Assembly: GCA_964019055.1 (NCBI GenBank)
Contig: OZ025209.1
Location: forward strand, 1,864,197 to 1,928,196
DNA length: 64,000 bases
Source: Anthopleura xanthogrammica
Lineage: Eukaryota > Cnidaria > Anthozoa > Actiniaria > Actiniidae
Direction of reading: 5' to 3'
Shown: positions 32,401 through 43,412 of the stretch, in pieces
Layout: each line of letters begins with the position of its first letter
How positions within the stretch are numbered: the stretch's first letter is position 1
Made by a program: the position numbers and the translations under genes
Notes under the pieces: model-generated
What the model saw: only the letters and a program-made list of their open reading frames with translations
Databases searched by the model: none
Told to the model about the DNA's origin: nothing

Positions 32401-34409
32401 GCTCAGGGTGAATTCTTTCCGTAGTTGTAATACAGCACCAGATACAATGCCTAAAAATGGAAAATGCACCATACCATCAACCAGTTACTCTTTACAAATA
32501 TGCTAGATAGACGGGTAGATGAATGGACAGACAGATGGACAGACAGATAGACAGACATATGCACTGAGGAACGGACGGACTGACGGACGGACTGACTGAC
32601 TGACTGACTGACTGACTGACTGACTGACTGACTGACTGACTGACTGACTGACTGACTGACTGACTGACTGACTGACTGACTGACTGACTGACTGACTGAC
32701 TGACTGACTGACTGACTGACTGACTGACTGACTGACTGACTGACTGACTGACTGACTGACTGACTGACTGACTGACTGACTGACTGACTGACTGACTGAC
32801 TGACTGACTGACTGACTGACTGACTGACTGACTGACTGACTGACTGACTGACTGACTGACTGACTGACTGACTGACTGACTGACTGACTGACTGACTGAC
32901 TGACTGACTGACTGACTGACTGACTGACTGACTGACTGACTGACTGACTGACTGACTGATTGACCAACTGACTGATTGATGGACTGCTTGACAGATAAAG
33001 ACTGACTGACTGACCATTTGAAGGAACAATCAACGAACTGACTGATTTACTGGTTGACTGATATATGGAAAGTAGAACCGATGAATAGATAGAAATTAGA
33101 TAGCGGGATACATAGATTAGCGGGTATAAATTAATACCAGTATACAAAGTAGTCTTACCAATATCATAACCAAAGAGAATACCGCCAAGACCAGCCATGA
33201 ATGAAGCCAAAACCATCAGTGTTTTACCTGGACAAATACTACAGCAACCAAGTGGTTGGCTGTATCATACATAAAATAATACTGTTACTTGGTGTCCATA
33301 ATAGTGACTGTCCACAATAGCTATAAAAAATACAATCTTGTCCACGATAACAAGGTGTCCGAAATATTGAAATATCAGGGTGTCCACAAGGCAAGAGTTG
33401 ACTGTATTTGAGTGCCTTGGCATTAGTGCATCCAGGGGGGTGGCACGGGGTTGGTCCAAAGAGTCAGAACCCAAAATCTTTGTTCTCCTATTAACAGAGG
33501 CCTGAATAGCTATTGCTATGTTTTGTTCAACTGACAACCCCGGCCCCTGCCACCCAACCCCATTAACCCAATCAAAAATATTCCATCCTATCTTTGCAAA
33601 GGATTTTTAAAGTGCACCTAACCCTTGATACAATACTTTCAGTATTGATTCTACATGAAGTCGATATTTGAATGGTGAAATATTTCTTGATTTGAGTGTT
33701 GCGTCTTTAAGTTATAAAGGTTTATACTTCCAATATGTTAATGACCGTGACGTCTACCCAGGCTTTTGATCAATTTTTTTTACTTGTAATACTAAACACT
33801 GGCCATTATGAGACACCAAACTTACAGTAAACATTGTGGAAACTATGAGTATAATGATGATGCTTTTTAAATAATGTTTGTGTGAACCTGTTAAAGTTTG
33901 TATATTTAAGGAAGCCTGAGTATGATTTATGACAAAGGCTAAATATATGAAATTGAGAAAGTAAGAAAGAGAGAGCAAGAGGTGAACAAAGACAGTTACA
34001 TAGAAGGATATGGCCTCTTGATCTAAAGCAATTATCTAGCAAATAGCCAACCTGTCGGTTAAGCCGTTATATACCTGAAATTGACGGGTTGAATTAATTC
34101 AAATTCCTCATCAAGCGTTGTAGCATTTGTACTCGGATGTGTTGGAGATATAAGTCTCTCTGTGAAAAAAGGAGCCTCGATATTAAAGTAAGTTTTATAT
34201 AAAAATCTTACTCAAAAAGCATGGATTTTTGTCATACTTCTTAAATATTTAATGAATCTAATGTATTAAAGTCCTAAATTTATCGATATTTAATCATTCT
34301 TGCGCAATCATTTGCTTAAATAACAAGTAAATACTTTTTAATGCAAGTAAGTGCACAACTAACCTCGAACGTTGGGGAACGATTCTTCTTCCTCTTCGAG
34401 ATCCGCCAT
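24820..34409 (-). CDS. SLC2A12: SLC2A12 (GLUT12)-like facilitative sugar transporter, complete (561 aa)
   Basis: A 12-helix MFS carrier of the class III GLUT group at the plasma membrane or endomembranes; GLUT12 carries glucose and related hexoses. Minus-strand exons: 34409-34364, 34159-34075, 33238-33159, 32450-32334, 31865-31759, 31177-31094, 30594-30491, 30097-29989, 28605-28519, 28255-28169, 27697-27587, 27095-27053, 26683-26333, 25899-25777, 25212-25080, 24838-24820 (1686 nt, phase-consistent). Motifs: [97 protein letters not shown] and [13 protein letters not shown]. As in GLUT12 and GLUT10, exon 13 encodes a long loop between helices 9 and 10, with several N-x-S/T sites. The last exon adds five codons (PFLLY) and is the least certain part. 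A poly(A) signal candidate (complement of AATAAA) is at 24514-24519. Confidence 0.9.
25560..25740. mobile_element. Dispersed element with gtgccgtgcc-type ends, copy 2
   Basis: Contains accgtgccgtgcc, a run of ggtacggtaacggtacgg, and aaccaatcacagtgcgc, related to blocks at 16745-16960 and 44085-44270. Lies in SLC2A12 intron 14. Boundaries uncertain. Confidence 0.45.
26169..26238. repeat. Perfect 26-bp-arm hairpin (SLC2A12 intron 13)
   Basis: The arms 26169-26194 and 26213-26238 are exact reverse complements (gtgattatcgatgaatattt ... and its complement) around an 18-bp loop. It is the end of a larger repeat-like segment (about 25960-26280) that also contains cggattatcagccgataatc. Probably part of a MITE; an RNA copy would form a very stable stem. 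Confidence 0.85.
26752..26905. repeat. Dispersed repeat related to the 57-bp minisatellite unit
   Basis: Starts accctgaaacaacctctggg and goes on to tgtggagggaggaaaactga and cctccgaataaagggagaaa. The downstream half recurs at 15990-16055. This is a fuller copy of the interspersed element whose 5' part forms the 1934-2248 array. Lies in SLC2A12 intron 12. Confidence 0.7.
27240..27293. repeat. Hairpin, 22-23-bp arms (SLC2A12 intron 11)
   Basis: Arms tctagaccatagttaatag... and its complement flank an 8-bp loop (aactcagt), with one mismatch. About 150 bp further on, 27446-27477 holds a second palindrome (cacaggtactgag / ctcagtacctgtg). Both may belong to one decayed element. Confidence 0.75.
27830..28075. 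mobile_element. Decayed MITE copy with internal duplication (SLC2A12 intron 10)
   Basis: A block starting gagaagacacatgaatat is present twice (27849-27899 and 27952-28002). The same block, reverse complemented, forms the middle of the intact MITE at 46769-46961. The right end (ttatgccttggtggattagg) is a degraded form of that element's terminus. So this is a rearranged family member. Confidence 0.7.
28612..29935. repeat. 1.3-kb (ATC)n trinucleotide array (SLC2A12 intron 8)
   Basis: Almost pure ATC/ACC triplets with interspersed TTATCA and CAACAT variants fill most of the intron between exons 8 and 9. A segment beginning acaacacatcagcagcaata is present at about 28700 and again at 29343, roughly 640 bp apart, so the array also has a higher-order duplication. 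All six frames stay open across much of it; this is an artefact of the triplet period, not coding. Confidence 0.97.
30120..30265. repeat. Diverged copy of the dispersed ggaggga-type repeat
   Basis: Contains agatggagatcctggggaaa preceded by a ttggaagtgttggttttgt stretch, which aligns loosely with 26800-26870. Lies in SLC2A12 intron 7. Weak similarity judged by eye. Confidence 0.4.
31380..31740. repeat. (GGGAT)n run and 112-bp tandem repeat (SLC2A12 intron 5)
   Basis: 31380-31440 is a gggatgggat-type run. Then a 112-bp unit (taatcaaggtcattag ... gacagaaaagg) starts at 31469, 31581 and 31693. The third copy is partial and stops about 20 bp from the donor of exon 5 at 31758. Confidence 0.9.
32060..32265. 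mobile_element. Imperfect inverted-repeat element (SLC2A12 intron 4)
   Basis: Ends ggggatgctcatc and gacgagcatcctatcccc are complementary with few mismatches. Internal cctaaaaggtacc blocks occur at both sides. About 200 bp and non-coding; MITE-like. Confidence 0.6.
32580..32960. repeat. ~90-copy (TGAC)n tetranucleotide array (SLC2A12 intron 3)
   Basis: Near-perfect actg/tgac repeat of about 370 bp, with decaying variants on both sides (ggacggactgac; ttgaccaactgac). Such purity suggests recent expansion. Open frames encoding Ser-Gln-Ser-Val repeats arise from it and are not genes. Confidence 0.97.
33705..33850. mobile_element. Dispersed element, copy B (SLC2A12 intron 2)
   Basis: Shares aaggtttatacttc, aatatgttaatgac and, in inverted orientation, actaaacactggccattatg and agacaccaa with the element at 4340-4535. 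Confidence 0.55.
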
Positions 34410-36050
34410 TTTGGAAATCAAAACAGAGAAGAAAATCACTGATGGGTTGCCTGTGTTATATAACCCACAGGAAGCCCGTAAGGTGTATCAAGTTCAAAGG
34501 TTACATAAGCCACCTGTCAAAGTTATCCTTGACAGTTGATAAAGTGATGAAAATGGAAAGGTAGTAATGGACAATTGATTGATAACTTGCCATCTGAAAG
34601 TTTACCTTACGAATATCTTTCACCAAGTGCATTTGACTTCATCCTTGTTTTCCTTCCTTCCTTCCTCAGTTCATTCTTTCATCTCATTCTCCCATTCTTT
34701 CACTACTGTTTTTTCTTTCTTCCAATAACTCTAGAATTATTCCCACTTGATTACATTACGAACATTTTCTCTTTGCGCTGAGAATCGGAGAAAAAAGCAA
34801 AACAAATAATCGTCAAAGAGAGCGAACAGTTTCTAATTGATCATCACTCAAAGGCAACATCCGTCGTTCGAGGTAAAAGCCCTTTCAAGAATGCCCCAAT
34901 TTGATTCCAAATCTCTTATCTCCATTCCCGACTGCGACAAACCAATCTGACTGTTTATACAGTAAATCCGCTATTTTAGAGTTTTTCTTAGCGTTTTGCC
35001 AAGTTCCAGCGGGCATAAAGAAACCACTTAGCACTAATTGAATACCATAAAAGATAACTGTCTGATAAGAACCAGTCTTCAGATAAAGTGTAAATCAAAA
35101 AAAAACAAACTCCAACATCATAAAAAGTCTAAAAACAGTTCAATGCATGTTGATTGTGCCTAAGCGAGGGGATTTCTATGGCTTGATTCATGTGGCTCAC
35201 GTCACAGAGATTTGATGGTGAAAATATGAAAGGATTTATGGAAAATTTGCTCTTTGAAAAAGGATTTCTTTCGGTACACTTATTGGTGTATCTCAAGTGA
35301 TTGCCTAAAAAGTAAAGTGTGCTTCAAGGACGCCAGCATGGCTCCTTCAATGACAGCCATTTCTAAAGCATCTTTTTAACGTCTTCAAAGTACTGTGTTG
35401 CTTTTTGTAATTATTTTTTTGTTTATTTAAAGCGAGTTGTTAATTTTCCTGATCAAAGAAAACGTGAGGAGATCCATTTGGTATGTTTTCTTTTGCCCTA
35501 GTTACGGTAAACCTGTGGCGTGAATGCTGTCTGCACAAGTACATGTCAGGGTAGACTCAAATTATGGCAAGTCAAATGTGGATCCAATTATTGAATAGCC
35601 GTATCTTTGCGGATTAAAGCGAGGGAAGTTAAAAAAATGATGAAAGACAAAAAATGGGTTTTGAAATTGTTGACGTCATAGTGAGTTGATTTGCATTCAA
35701 TAGAAAGACGTTGCAGCGCCACACATCGTCCGCGCGTCGAGACAGCTCCTACTGCGCTTATCAGGTTACATCATTTTTCGCCTTTTAACCTCACATTATC
35801 GTTAATGGTATATATCGATACGTATAGCTCTTGTCACACAGACCGGCTGCCGTCGAAGAAGCCCTGAGAAAGCTTTCAACTTCAATTCGTCAGGCATCTG
35901 GAACTTTCAATCTTTGAGAGGTGAGTTAAAGTTGCTTGTGTGTTTGGGACTGGCTAGCGCTGCATGAGTTATCAACGGTCAACCTGTTCTAATGTTTGTA
36001 TGGTTTAGTTTTAGTCTTATATATGTTTTCATTTGGTCACGCCTAAGCGA

Positions 36051-36172
<122 letters not shown>

Positions 36173-38737
36173 TGTTCAAGCCTTTCCTTCCTCTGAGTAG
36201 CGAAGGTTCTAAAAAAACGTATTACAATGAGAGTTAACCTCGCTTCATCAATCGTGATATAACTTCAGTAGGCTTTAATGATCAATTAGTGGAGTTTAGC
36301 TTTATTTTCCCTTGTGTTTGCTGAACCTGAAACCATGTCTATCAGAATGGCTCTCTCATTTGTTGATTAAATCAGCCTAAAACTACAAATACCTTCATTT
36401 AAGTCAAAAACGGTCACGATTTTAGATTACAAGAAATATTAAAGTTAATCCTTGGCTCTGGATTTTATCTTCTTTGTGGCATTTTGTCGTTTCTTCCTAT
36501 ATATGTACGACAAATATTGTCCATCCCAAAACGCGAGTTAGAGATAATTTTGCTTCCCTACGTATAATTTCGCTGCAATACGGAAAAAACATGAGAAAAA
36601 TCAGCGATTTTCCTCCAAAATTCCAAAATATTAGTAATTTGGAGGTGAAGAAATGTAATTTTCATCTACTGCAATCTGATATAGTTTTGTTTATCAGGAA
36701 AATCCAAGCATCTACGTTTTTAATCGAATTAATTGAACAAATCAATCAGAGGTTTCCTGGATCGAACGCAAAGCTGCACTACAAGAGATTTAGGCTCACT
36801 ATAGTCTTAGAAGGATCAGTTTGAAATGATCAATAATTTTGTTTTATAAGCATCAAATGTAAGTTCTTTTCCCCGCCTTAAAAATACACAAGTCACTTTC
36901 TCCCTATTTCTCCGCAGGTTTTTCCGGGTTGTTTCGAGTCTACAAAAAAGAAAATAAGTAAATTTAAAAAAATTTAGTTAAAAAATTTTCACAACGTCGT
37001 CGTCTTCTAGGAAAAAGCTTTTAAGTCAAGTACATCTATATACGTAACGAAAAATACGAAAAATTGGTTTTGGAAGTAGCTTTTATCAAGCACTAAGATT
37101 ACTTTTCCCACTACACGTGGGGCCGTAATCACTTTTTTCCGCTTTCCAGAAATAGAATTGTTTTCGTAGATATTTGTAGCGATCTTACGCCGGATATAAA
37201 AGGAGTAAACGAATAGAGGAATATAGCAATCTAAATGCGACGTCGTGGAGATAACAAGTGGAAGACGTGGAAACTAAACTGTGAAATCTAGAGAAGTCAG
37301 TTGAACCTGGGAAAAGAGTAAGTAATGACAGTGTATCTGAACAACTGCGGTTTCGTCTAACGGCGCAGGTTAATTCTCTTTGCCTCGCTTCATGGTAGCG
37401 CAGACATCAACTCAATATTATAAGATCGTGAAAACAAGGTTGCGCACACGCTAGCACTGGACCAAAACATGCGCGCGAGGAAAAAGAATAGTTACAGGTT
37501 ATCCATTCGCTGACAAATATTTTGATTTCTATTCCCGAGTTTTGTTTTGAAAATTCTTTGCTGTTTTAGTTCTGAGCGGTTGCGCATTTGACTTTTTCTT
37601 CTCCGATGAACCAAGATAGTTATCATCTTTTGATCTTCATTGTTTAACAGCCATCACATACACAATCTACATAGATTTATATATACCCCTACGCGATCTC
37701 TCTGAACCTCTGTGATCCGCCAAACTGTCAACAATCGCATGACCAGTTTCGCAATAATGAATACGGTAGTTGATTTCAATAACTGTGTGCATTGTGACAC
37801 TTATGCATTCCACTTGGAACTTGAAAGCCCCTTTCAGTGCCAATTAAATCTCGGAAGAGGAAACAATCTTTAGAATAACGCAAGGTTTTGACATTTAAGC
37901 CGTCCCTTCTGATTGGCCAACCAGTCGTGTTTTTATATCCAAGCCATCCAAATCCTACTCCACGGTAACTTCACCGAGTAAGCACCTCATCTTTAAAGCT
38001 GGATTTCAAATTAGGCCTTTATTTCCTCGGCATGCTCTTAAGGTCATTAATTGTTCCACCGCATTACGTTTTGGCGGTTTTGCCGTCTTGAGTTCCTTGT
38101 AATAGCAAGAACCTTGTGTATGATCCTGATAATAAAGATAAGATCGGACCTCCAGCTAGGCTTGCTAAAAGACAACATATGCTTTTTCTCATCAAACGAC
38201 TTCACTTTGAATGCCTGCAATTATATGATGACGCCAAATTATCCCAGAACTCCCGCTATTATTTTTCAACTATACACGACTCTTTCAATTAAAAGGCATT
38301 CATTATAGTATAGACTGCTTGCATGACAACAGTTCTTTGAGTCAGTGCCGCTCAGTGGTTGATTTACCAATATATTGGATTTTTCTTTGTATGTGTGTGT
38401 GAGTACCGCGCGCGGTACCGCGATAAGAATGGCCGAATTAACATGTAAAATATATGTGTCAATGAATTTATGCAGCGTTTATTTAATTTCATTTTCATAA
38501 GGAGCTGTATTGACTTTCCAGAATAATTCTGCAGTCTCCGTCGCTGTTACACTAGCCTTGAAAATATCCGGGGGGCGTAGTCCGCTGGATACGGAGATTT
38601 TCCGCTGGATAGGGGGTGTTCCGGGGATGTTCCGCTGGACACAGGGTATACGAATTCGTTGAATTTTTGTCCGGAAACTAAATTAAATAAAATTTTAGCG
38701 CGTAGCTTCCAACTGTGCTGGCATATCATCATCATCT

Positions 38738-38771
38738 CTCTGTCTCTGTCTGTCTGTCTGTCTGTCTCCCC

Positions 38772-38859
<88 letters not shown>

Positions 38860-38871
38860 ATTCTTTCTCTT
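38738..38871. repeat. (CTGT)n then (CT)n microsatellite
   Basis: Begins with ctgtctgtctgtctgtc and passes into about 90 bp of CT with rare TTT interruptions. Confidence 0.95.
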
Positions 38872-41284
38872 TCTTTAATGAAAATCGTGCGGTCAATCAT
38901 GCATCGCGCGCACTAACCTACTAACCAACTTCCGTACTTTTCCTATTATTTTTGATTTCCTTCTTCTTATCATTCTTTTCTGATTCCATTCATTATCTAT
39001 ATTCCATTTTTATCGTTTTCTTCCCTCTTTTTTATTATAACCGCTTCAAGTACCTACTTATCGATCTTTTTCTTTTATTCTCTGTACTTCTTCCATCTCC
39101 CGATTCCATCTATTCTCCTTTTCCTGACGTTATCTTTCACTTTTTTACTTCCTAACCTAATTATCGATTTGGTTTCCATTTTTATCACGAAATTTTATTA
39201 CGATACTTCACTTATCCCAGAAAAACACATCGATCCGTACACCAGATAGAACAGCTAATATCAAGCCGGTTCTTGTGTAACACTTTAACATATACACCGA
39301 CGCATCCAACTGCTCTCCTAAAATAATCATCAAAAATGTGAGCGTAACAAAGTGATGAGCTTTGATTTGAAGTGTCTTAACGTCAGAGGGCTCAAGTACC
39401 ATTTTTCTTTGAAGACAGGAAGTAAGATTGACCATGTTTTTAGGGCTATAAATAATAAAGCAGTTCTATTCGGTTGTGTATAGACTTTTGAGTCATATCT
39501 GTGTTAAATTTAATATAGTGGTTGTCCAAGAAGCGTCATCTATTTGTATGAAGATTTTTAACTTAATCAGTAAATGATCTTGGCCTTCAAAACTCATTTC
39601 ATCAATCTTCAATGATTATACTAATGTAGTGGATTATGAATGTGGACACAACGGGATGAAAGTTTTCCTTGAGAGGCCAACATAAGCCAGATCGTCAGGC
39701 TTGGGATTTAGACAAGCAAGATCCTGTATATCCATGTTTAACCAGGCTGAAACGTTTAGCATTTACGTCACTTTTTAAAGAATAATGCGCTGAGCAGGTA
39801 AAATATAGCATATACACTTATTTCAATAAAGATTTTCGCAGCCACAAGCGACAAGCAACAAGCCAAGATCCACCTGCAAGGAAAACTTAAAGAGTTTAAA
39901 CGGTTGCAGTCTACCATTACAAAACGATCGACTAAAACAATCGCTTCTAAATTATGAATAAGGAGTAAAATACAGGTGTTCTTTGCAGTCTGGTGTTGTT
40001 GCTCGTTACTTTCAGCTGCGACAACTTTTTTTGAAAGATGAGTAAGATCATTCTTCATCGTCAACTCATCGAAATCTTAATCCCTACTGACAGCACTCAC
40101 TACACAGACATTCTCTCTCGTCTTTAGTTCTGAAATTCGCGACTGAATGTAAATATGGAGTTGATAAGAACCCCAAAAAATATTGAATGAAGCTCGCCGT
40201 ATTCATGTCAGTCAAAGGAGCTTTAGAGGCTTAAAACTTCTCTTAAAGTTTATGCAAACATTTTTGCCATGATTGTAATTTAGTTACTTTAGATTGGGGT
40301 TTAGTTGTCAGATCTGCGCAAAATGCTACAAGAATTAATCCCGGTGTAAATATTATTCACTCGTGTGTTAATCCCTGATTTCGTCTGGAGATCCAGAATG
40401 GAATTATAAGCCGGTTTTTTCTCAATAAGATGAAAAACGATTATAAATTTTGAGACTAGCATACCGGGGAACTCCGCGAGCACTGATACCCGGGCGCAGT
40501 CGGCGTGCTTCATTTCAAGTACTCATAGCAGAACCTCTATATAAAAAGATACGGTATTCAAGTGGGTTAAGTACTACGTACTCAATTACTTTGTTTTTCA
40601 TGATGCCATATTTGTCGGTCTTGCCAAAGGACGGACTCAAAGGCGCGCCAAATATTTCCTGTCGGAAAGCGCTTTCGTTCCAAACCATGGAACTGTTCTG
40701 ATAACAGACCAGGAAACCAGGATTGATCGTGAACAAAACGCATGACATTAGGGGTATGTAACAGATATTGAGTTTGATACTTAGACTAGAAGACGTACAT
40801 TCATGAATAATGCGATATATCGTTGAGTTGATTAGAAAATACATTGTTTTATCGCTTATACAGCGAAAAGAAGAATCCGCAAAAGATATTCAAATTGACA
40901 CTTAAAATATTCATATATTTTCTTAGTGTGTGTTGTGTTTATTATGAAACAGCCTTTAGGCGTATTGGAAGAATGTGGAAAACGTGTTTATCCTGATAGT
41001 ACTAATTAGTTAATTGAGCGCAATTTTATGAGAGTGCGATCTTGACAACAAGGTTGGACACCCAATTGTGATGTAAGGTAACTTTGCTTTGACTTGCTAT
41101 TGCTAAATTTAAACGTGTTAAAACGTACGTATTTATTTTCAAGGTGTGAACAAACACTAGTCAAACGTAAGGCCACATCATCCACTTATTGTAATTCGCC
41201 TCTTCCTTCTCCTTTTCATTCTCCTTCTCCTAATTCACGCTCTCGACTTCTACTACTAGTGATGCTGCTGCTGCTGCTACTACT

Positions 41285-41310
41285 ATTCTACTGCTTCTTC
41301 TTCTTCTTCT

Positions 41311-41341
<31 letters not shown>

Positions 41342-41350
41342 TTTCTTCTA
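41285..41350. repeat. (CTT)n microsatellite
   Basis: About 16-20 CTT triplets preceded by a short ctg/cta triplet run. Simple repeat only. Confidence 0.9.
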
Positions 41351-43412
41351 CACACAGCATCTGCGTTCTCGTTTGAAAAGAGGTTTCATTTTATTTTCTG
41401 TCAACTAAAATAAAGTGTTTCTGTGAGCAAAATACAGAGAAAAGGATTAAAGGTTAAGCAAATTTTTCCGGTTTGAATATTGAACTTTGAAGGGTGTTTG
41501 AAGAGCGTCCTTGAGATGCCTGCGTCATGCTATTTCTGAACCAATGTTGACAGGAAATGGAAGAACTGGAGGAAAGTAATTGCTATCAAACCGCCCGTTT
41601 GGGCATTTTTTTTCTGTGCTTCTACGTGCCTCACAAAGTCCACCTCTCTCTTCTCCTCTCTTCTCTCCTTGATTAACTCATCCAGATCTCGTTCATGCGT
41701 CTTTAACGTCATTCAACCCCCACAAAATATCTTCTACCTCTTCTCAACTCTTGCTTACTTTTCTTAAGCCAATTTTCAGACTTATAGAGCCGTCACATAT
41801 TGAGAGAGTCGTGCAGTCGTTAACCGACTCTAAAAATAAATAGCTCTGAAAACCACTGCGGCACGTTCAATTTTCTTCTTCATGCAAACCATTCTTCAAA
41901 AACACAAAAGCAGCGCCTAGCAGATGTCAGAGTTACAAAACAATTGTTTCAAGTCGAGGCATTTGAGTCAACAGTACAGTAAATGTATAGAAACTGACCC
42001 GAAGTGGCACGACTTGCATGAAACAACTGTTTAAAGACAATGGAGTCTGATATTCTCCTTTGCTATATATGATCTAAACCTAAAATACAGCCAGAGATTT
42101 GTTTTTGTGTCTCTTAAGCAGAATCATTGTCTGAAAAATATTCCAAGATATCTATTTTTCTACTTTTACGATCTTCAGCGAGGCGACGCAAAACTGATGC
42201 CATAGGTACTTTGCGGATCGTACGAAAGTAAGCTAGTTTGAGCTGCGTAGGTGTAAAATACACCCAAGTTGAAACACGTATATTAAAAAAATAACTCCTT
42301 CGATATCAGTTCTTTTCGGTGAACTCGTAGTTCTCTTGTCAGTTTAAAAATAATTACGTGTTAATCACAAAATGTCGAATCACTTGAACAAAAAACTCGA
42401 ATCGTGCACAAATGATCAAAAGTATAAGTCGATTCTAATCTCGTCCCATCTCAATCAACTTCTCTTTGAGATACTGATGTCGTATTCTGATATTGGAAGC
42501 TCCATTAATTTTGACGCGTCGTTGGCGGGTACTTTATCTCTGGAATTAACTGAGGTAATATCATGATTAGGATTTTGGGGGGATTTTTCTTTGACTTTTT
42601 AATGCCGTGGAAAGAGAAGGATAGACTGATCTTGGCGCGTCGCTTGTGGCTGACTTGGCGATCATTGAGGAGTTAGTATCAAATGAGAATACTAAAATAA
42701 CTATTAGGAAAATTATTTTGGGATTAAAAAGGAGTTAGTGAAATACTAATGCGACGGCTTTAGTCTTTTGTGTTGGAGCTCCGATAAGCCAACATGAATG
42801 AAATATGGAGTGAGTGAATGAGAGATTGAGAGGGATTTTCAGCTAAGCCGAGCCAACCAGACAGCTATCCGACAAAGCAGGTCGCCATCGTCTATCTACG
42901 CCTTTCGTTTCCTGTGACTTGAACAACACCAATTTGGTCCAAATTTGGCCCGAAATTTCTGGTCATTCTGGAGCCCAATTCGCTAACATCTTTGTTTCGG
43001 CATCGGTACGGATTTAAAAGACGTATTTTTTGCGCTAAATTAAGAGAGCATAATTGCTAAATATTATTCAGTCCCTAACAACATTGAATTATTGCAAAAC
43101 TCGTACACATTTCTGAGTACGTGTTTCCTTGTGATAGACATGTTTTCTATATTTTTTTCCTTACACAAAAAGAAAACAAAAAAGTCTAATAACTACACTG
43201 TTAGCCTGCAGGGTCTGTGTATCTATAATCGGAAATTCGTCTCCGTCAACTTAACCGAAACTCTTTTTCTTATTCACAGAAGAGCAGCGAAGAAGCCATC
43301 AAGCTCATTATAACCTTTGAAAAGAATTGTCGGTTATTTATGAGTTGAATAACCGGCTTTCTTTGTACTTTTTAGTCACAACCAATTTGTTTTTGAGTCT
43401 ACTTCATATATC

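Noticed and set aside
32451..33216. Open frames encoding Ser-Gln-Ser-Val repeats
   Set aside because: Produced by the TGAC tetranucleotide array; no signal of coding outside the repeat except the true SLC2A12 exon 3 at 33159-33238.
33159..33226. SLC2A12 exon 3 starting at the nearer acceptor (gtccag)
   Set aside because: With the two carried bases it gives AGG-TAA. The acceptor at 33239-33240 (gctgtag) reads through as [13 protein letters not shown].
36474..36824. 116-codon open frame in the gene-poor region
   Set aside because: No recognised domain, AT-rich composition and no supporting splice or start context; treated as chance.
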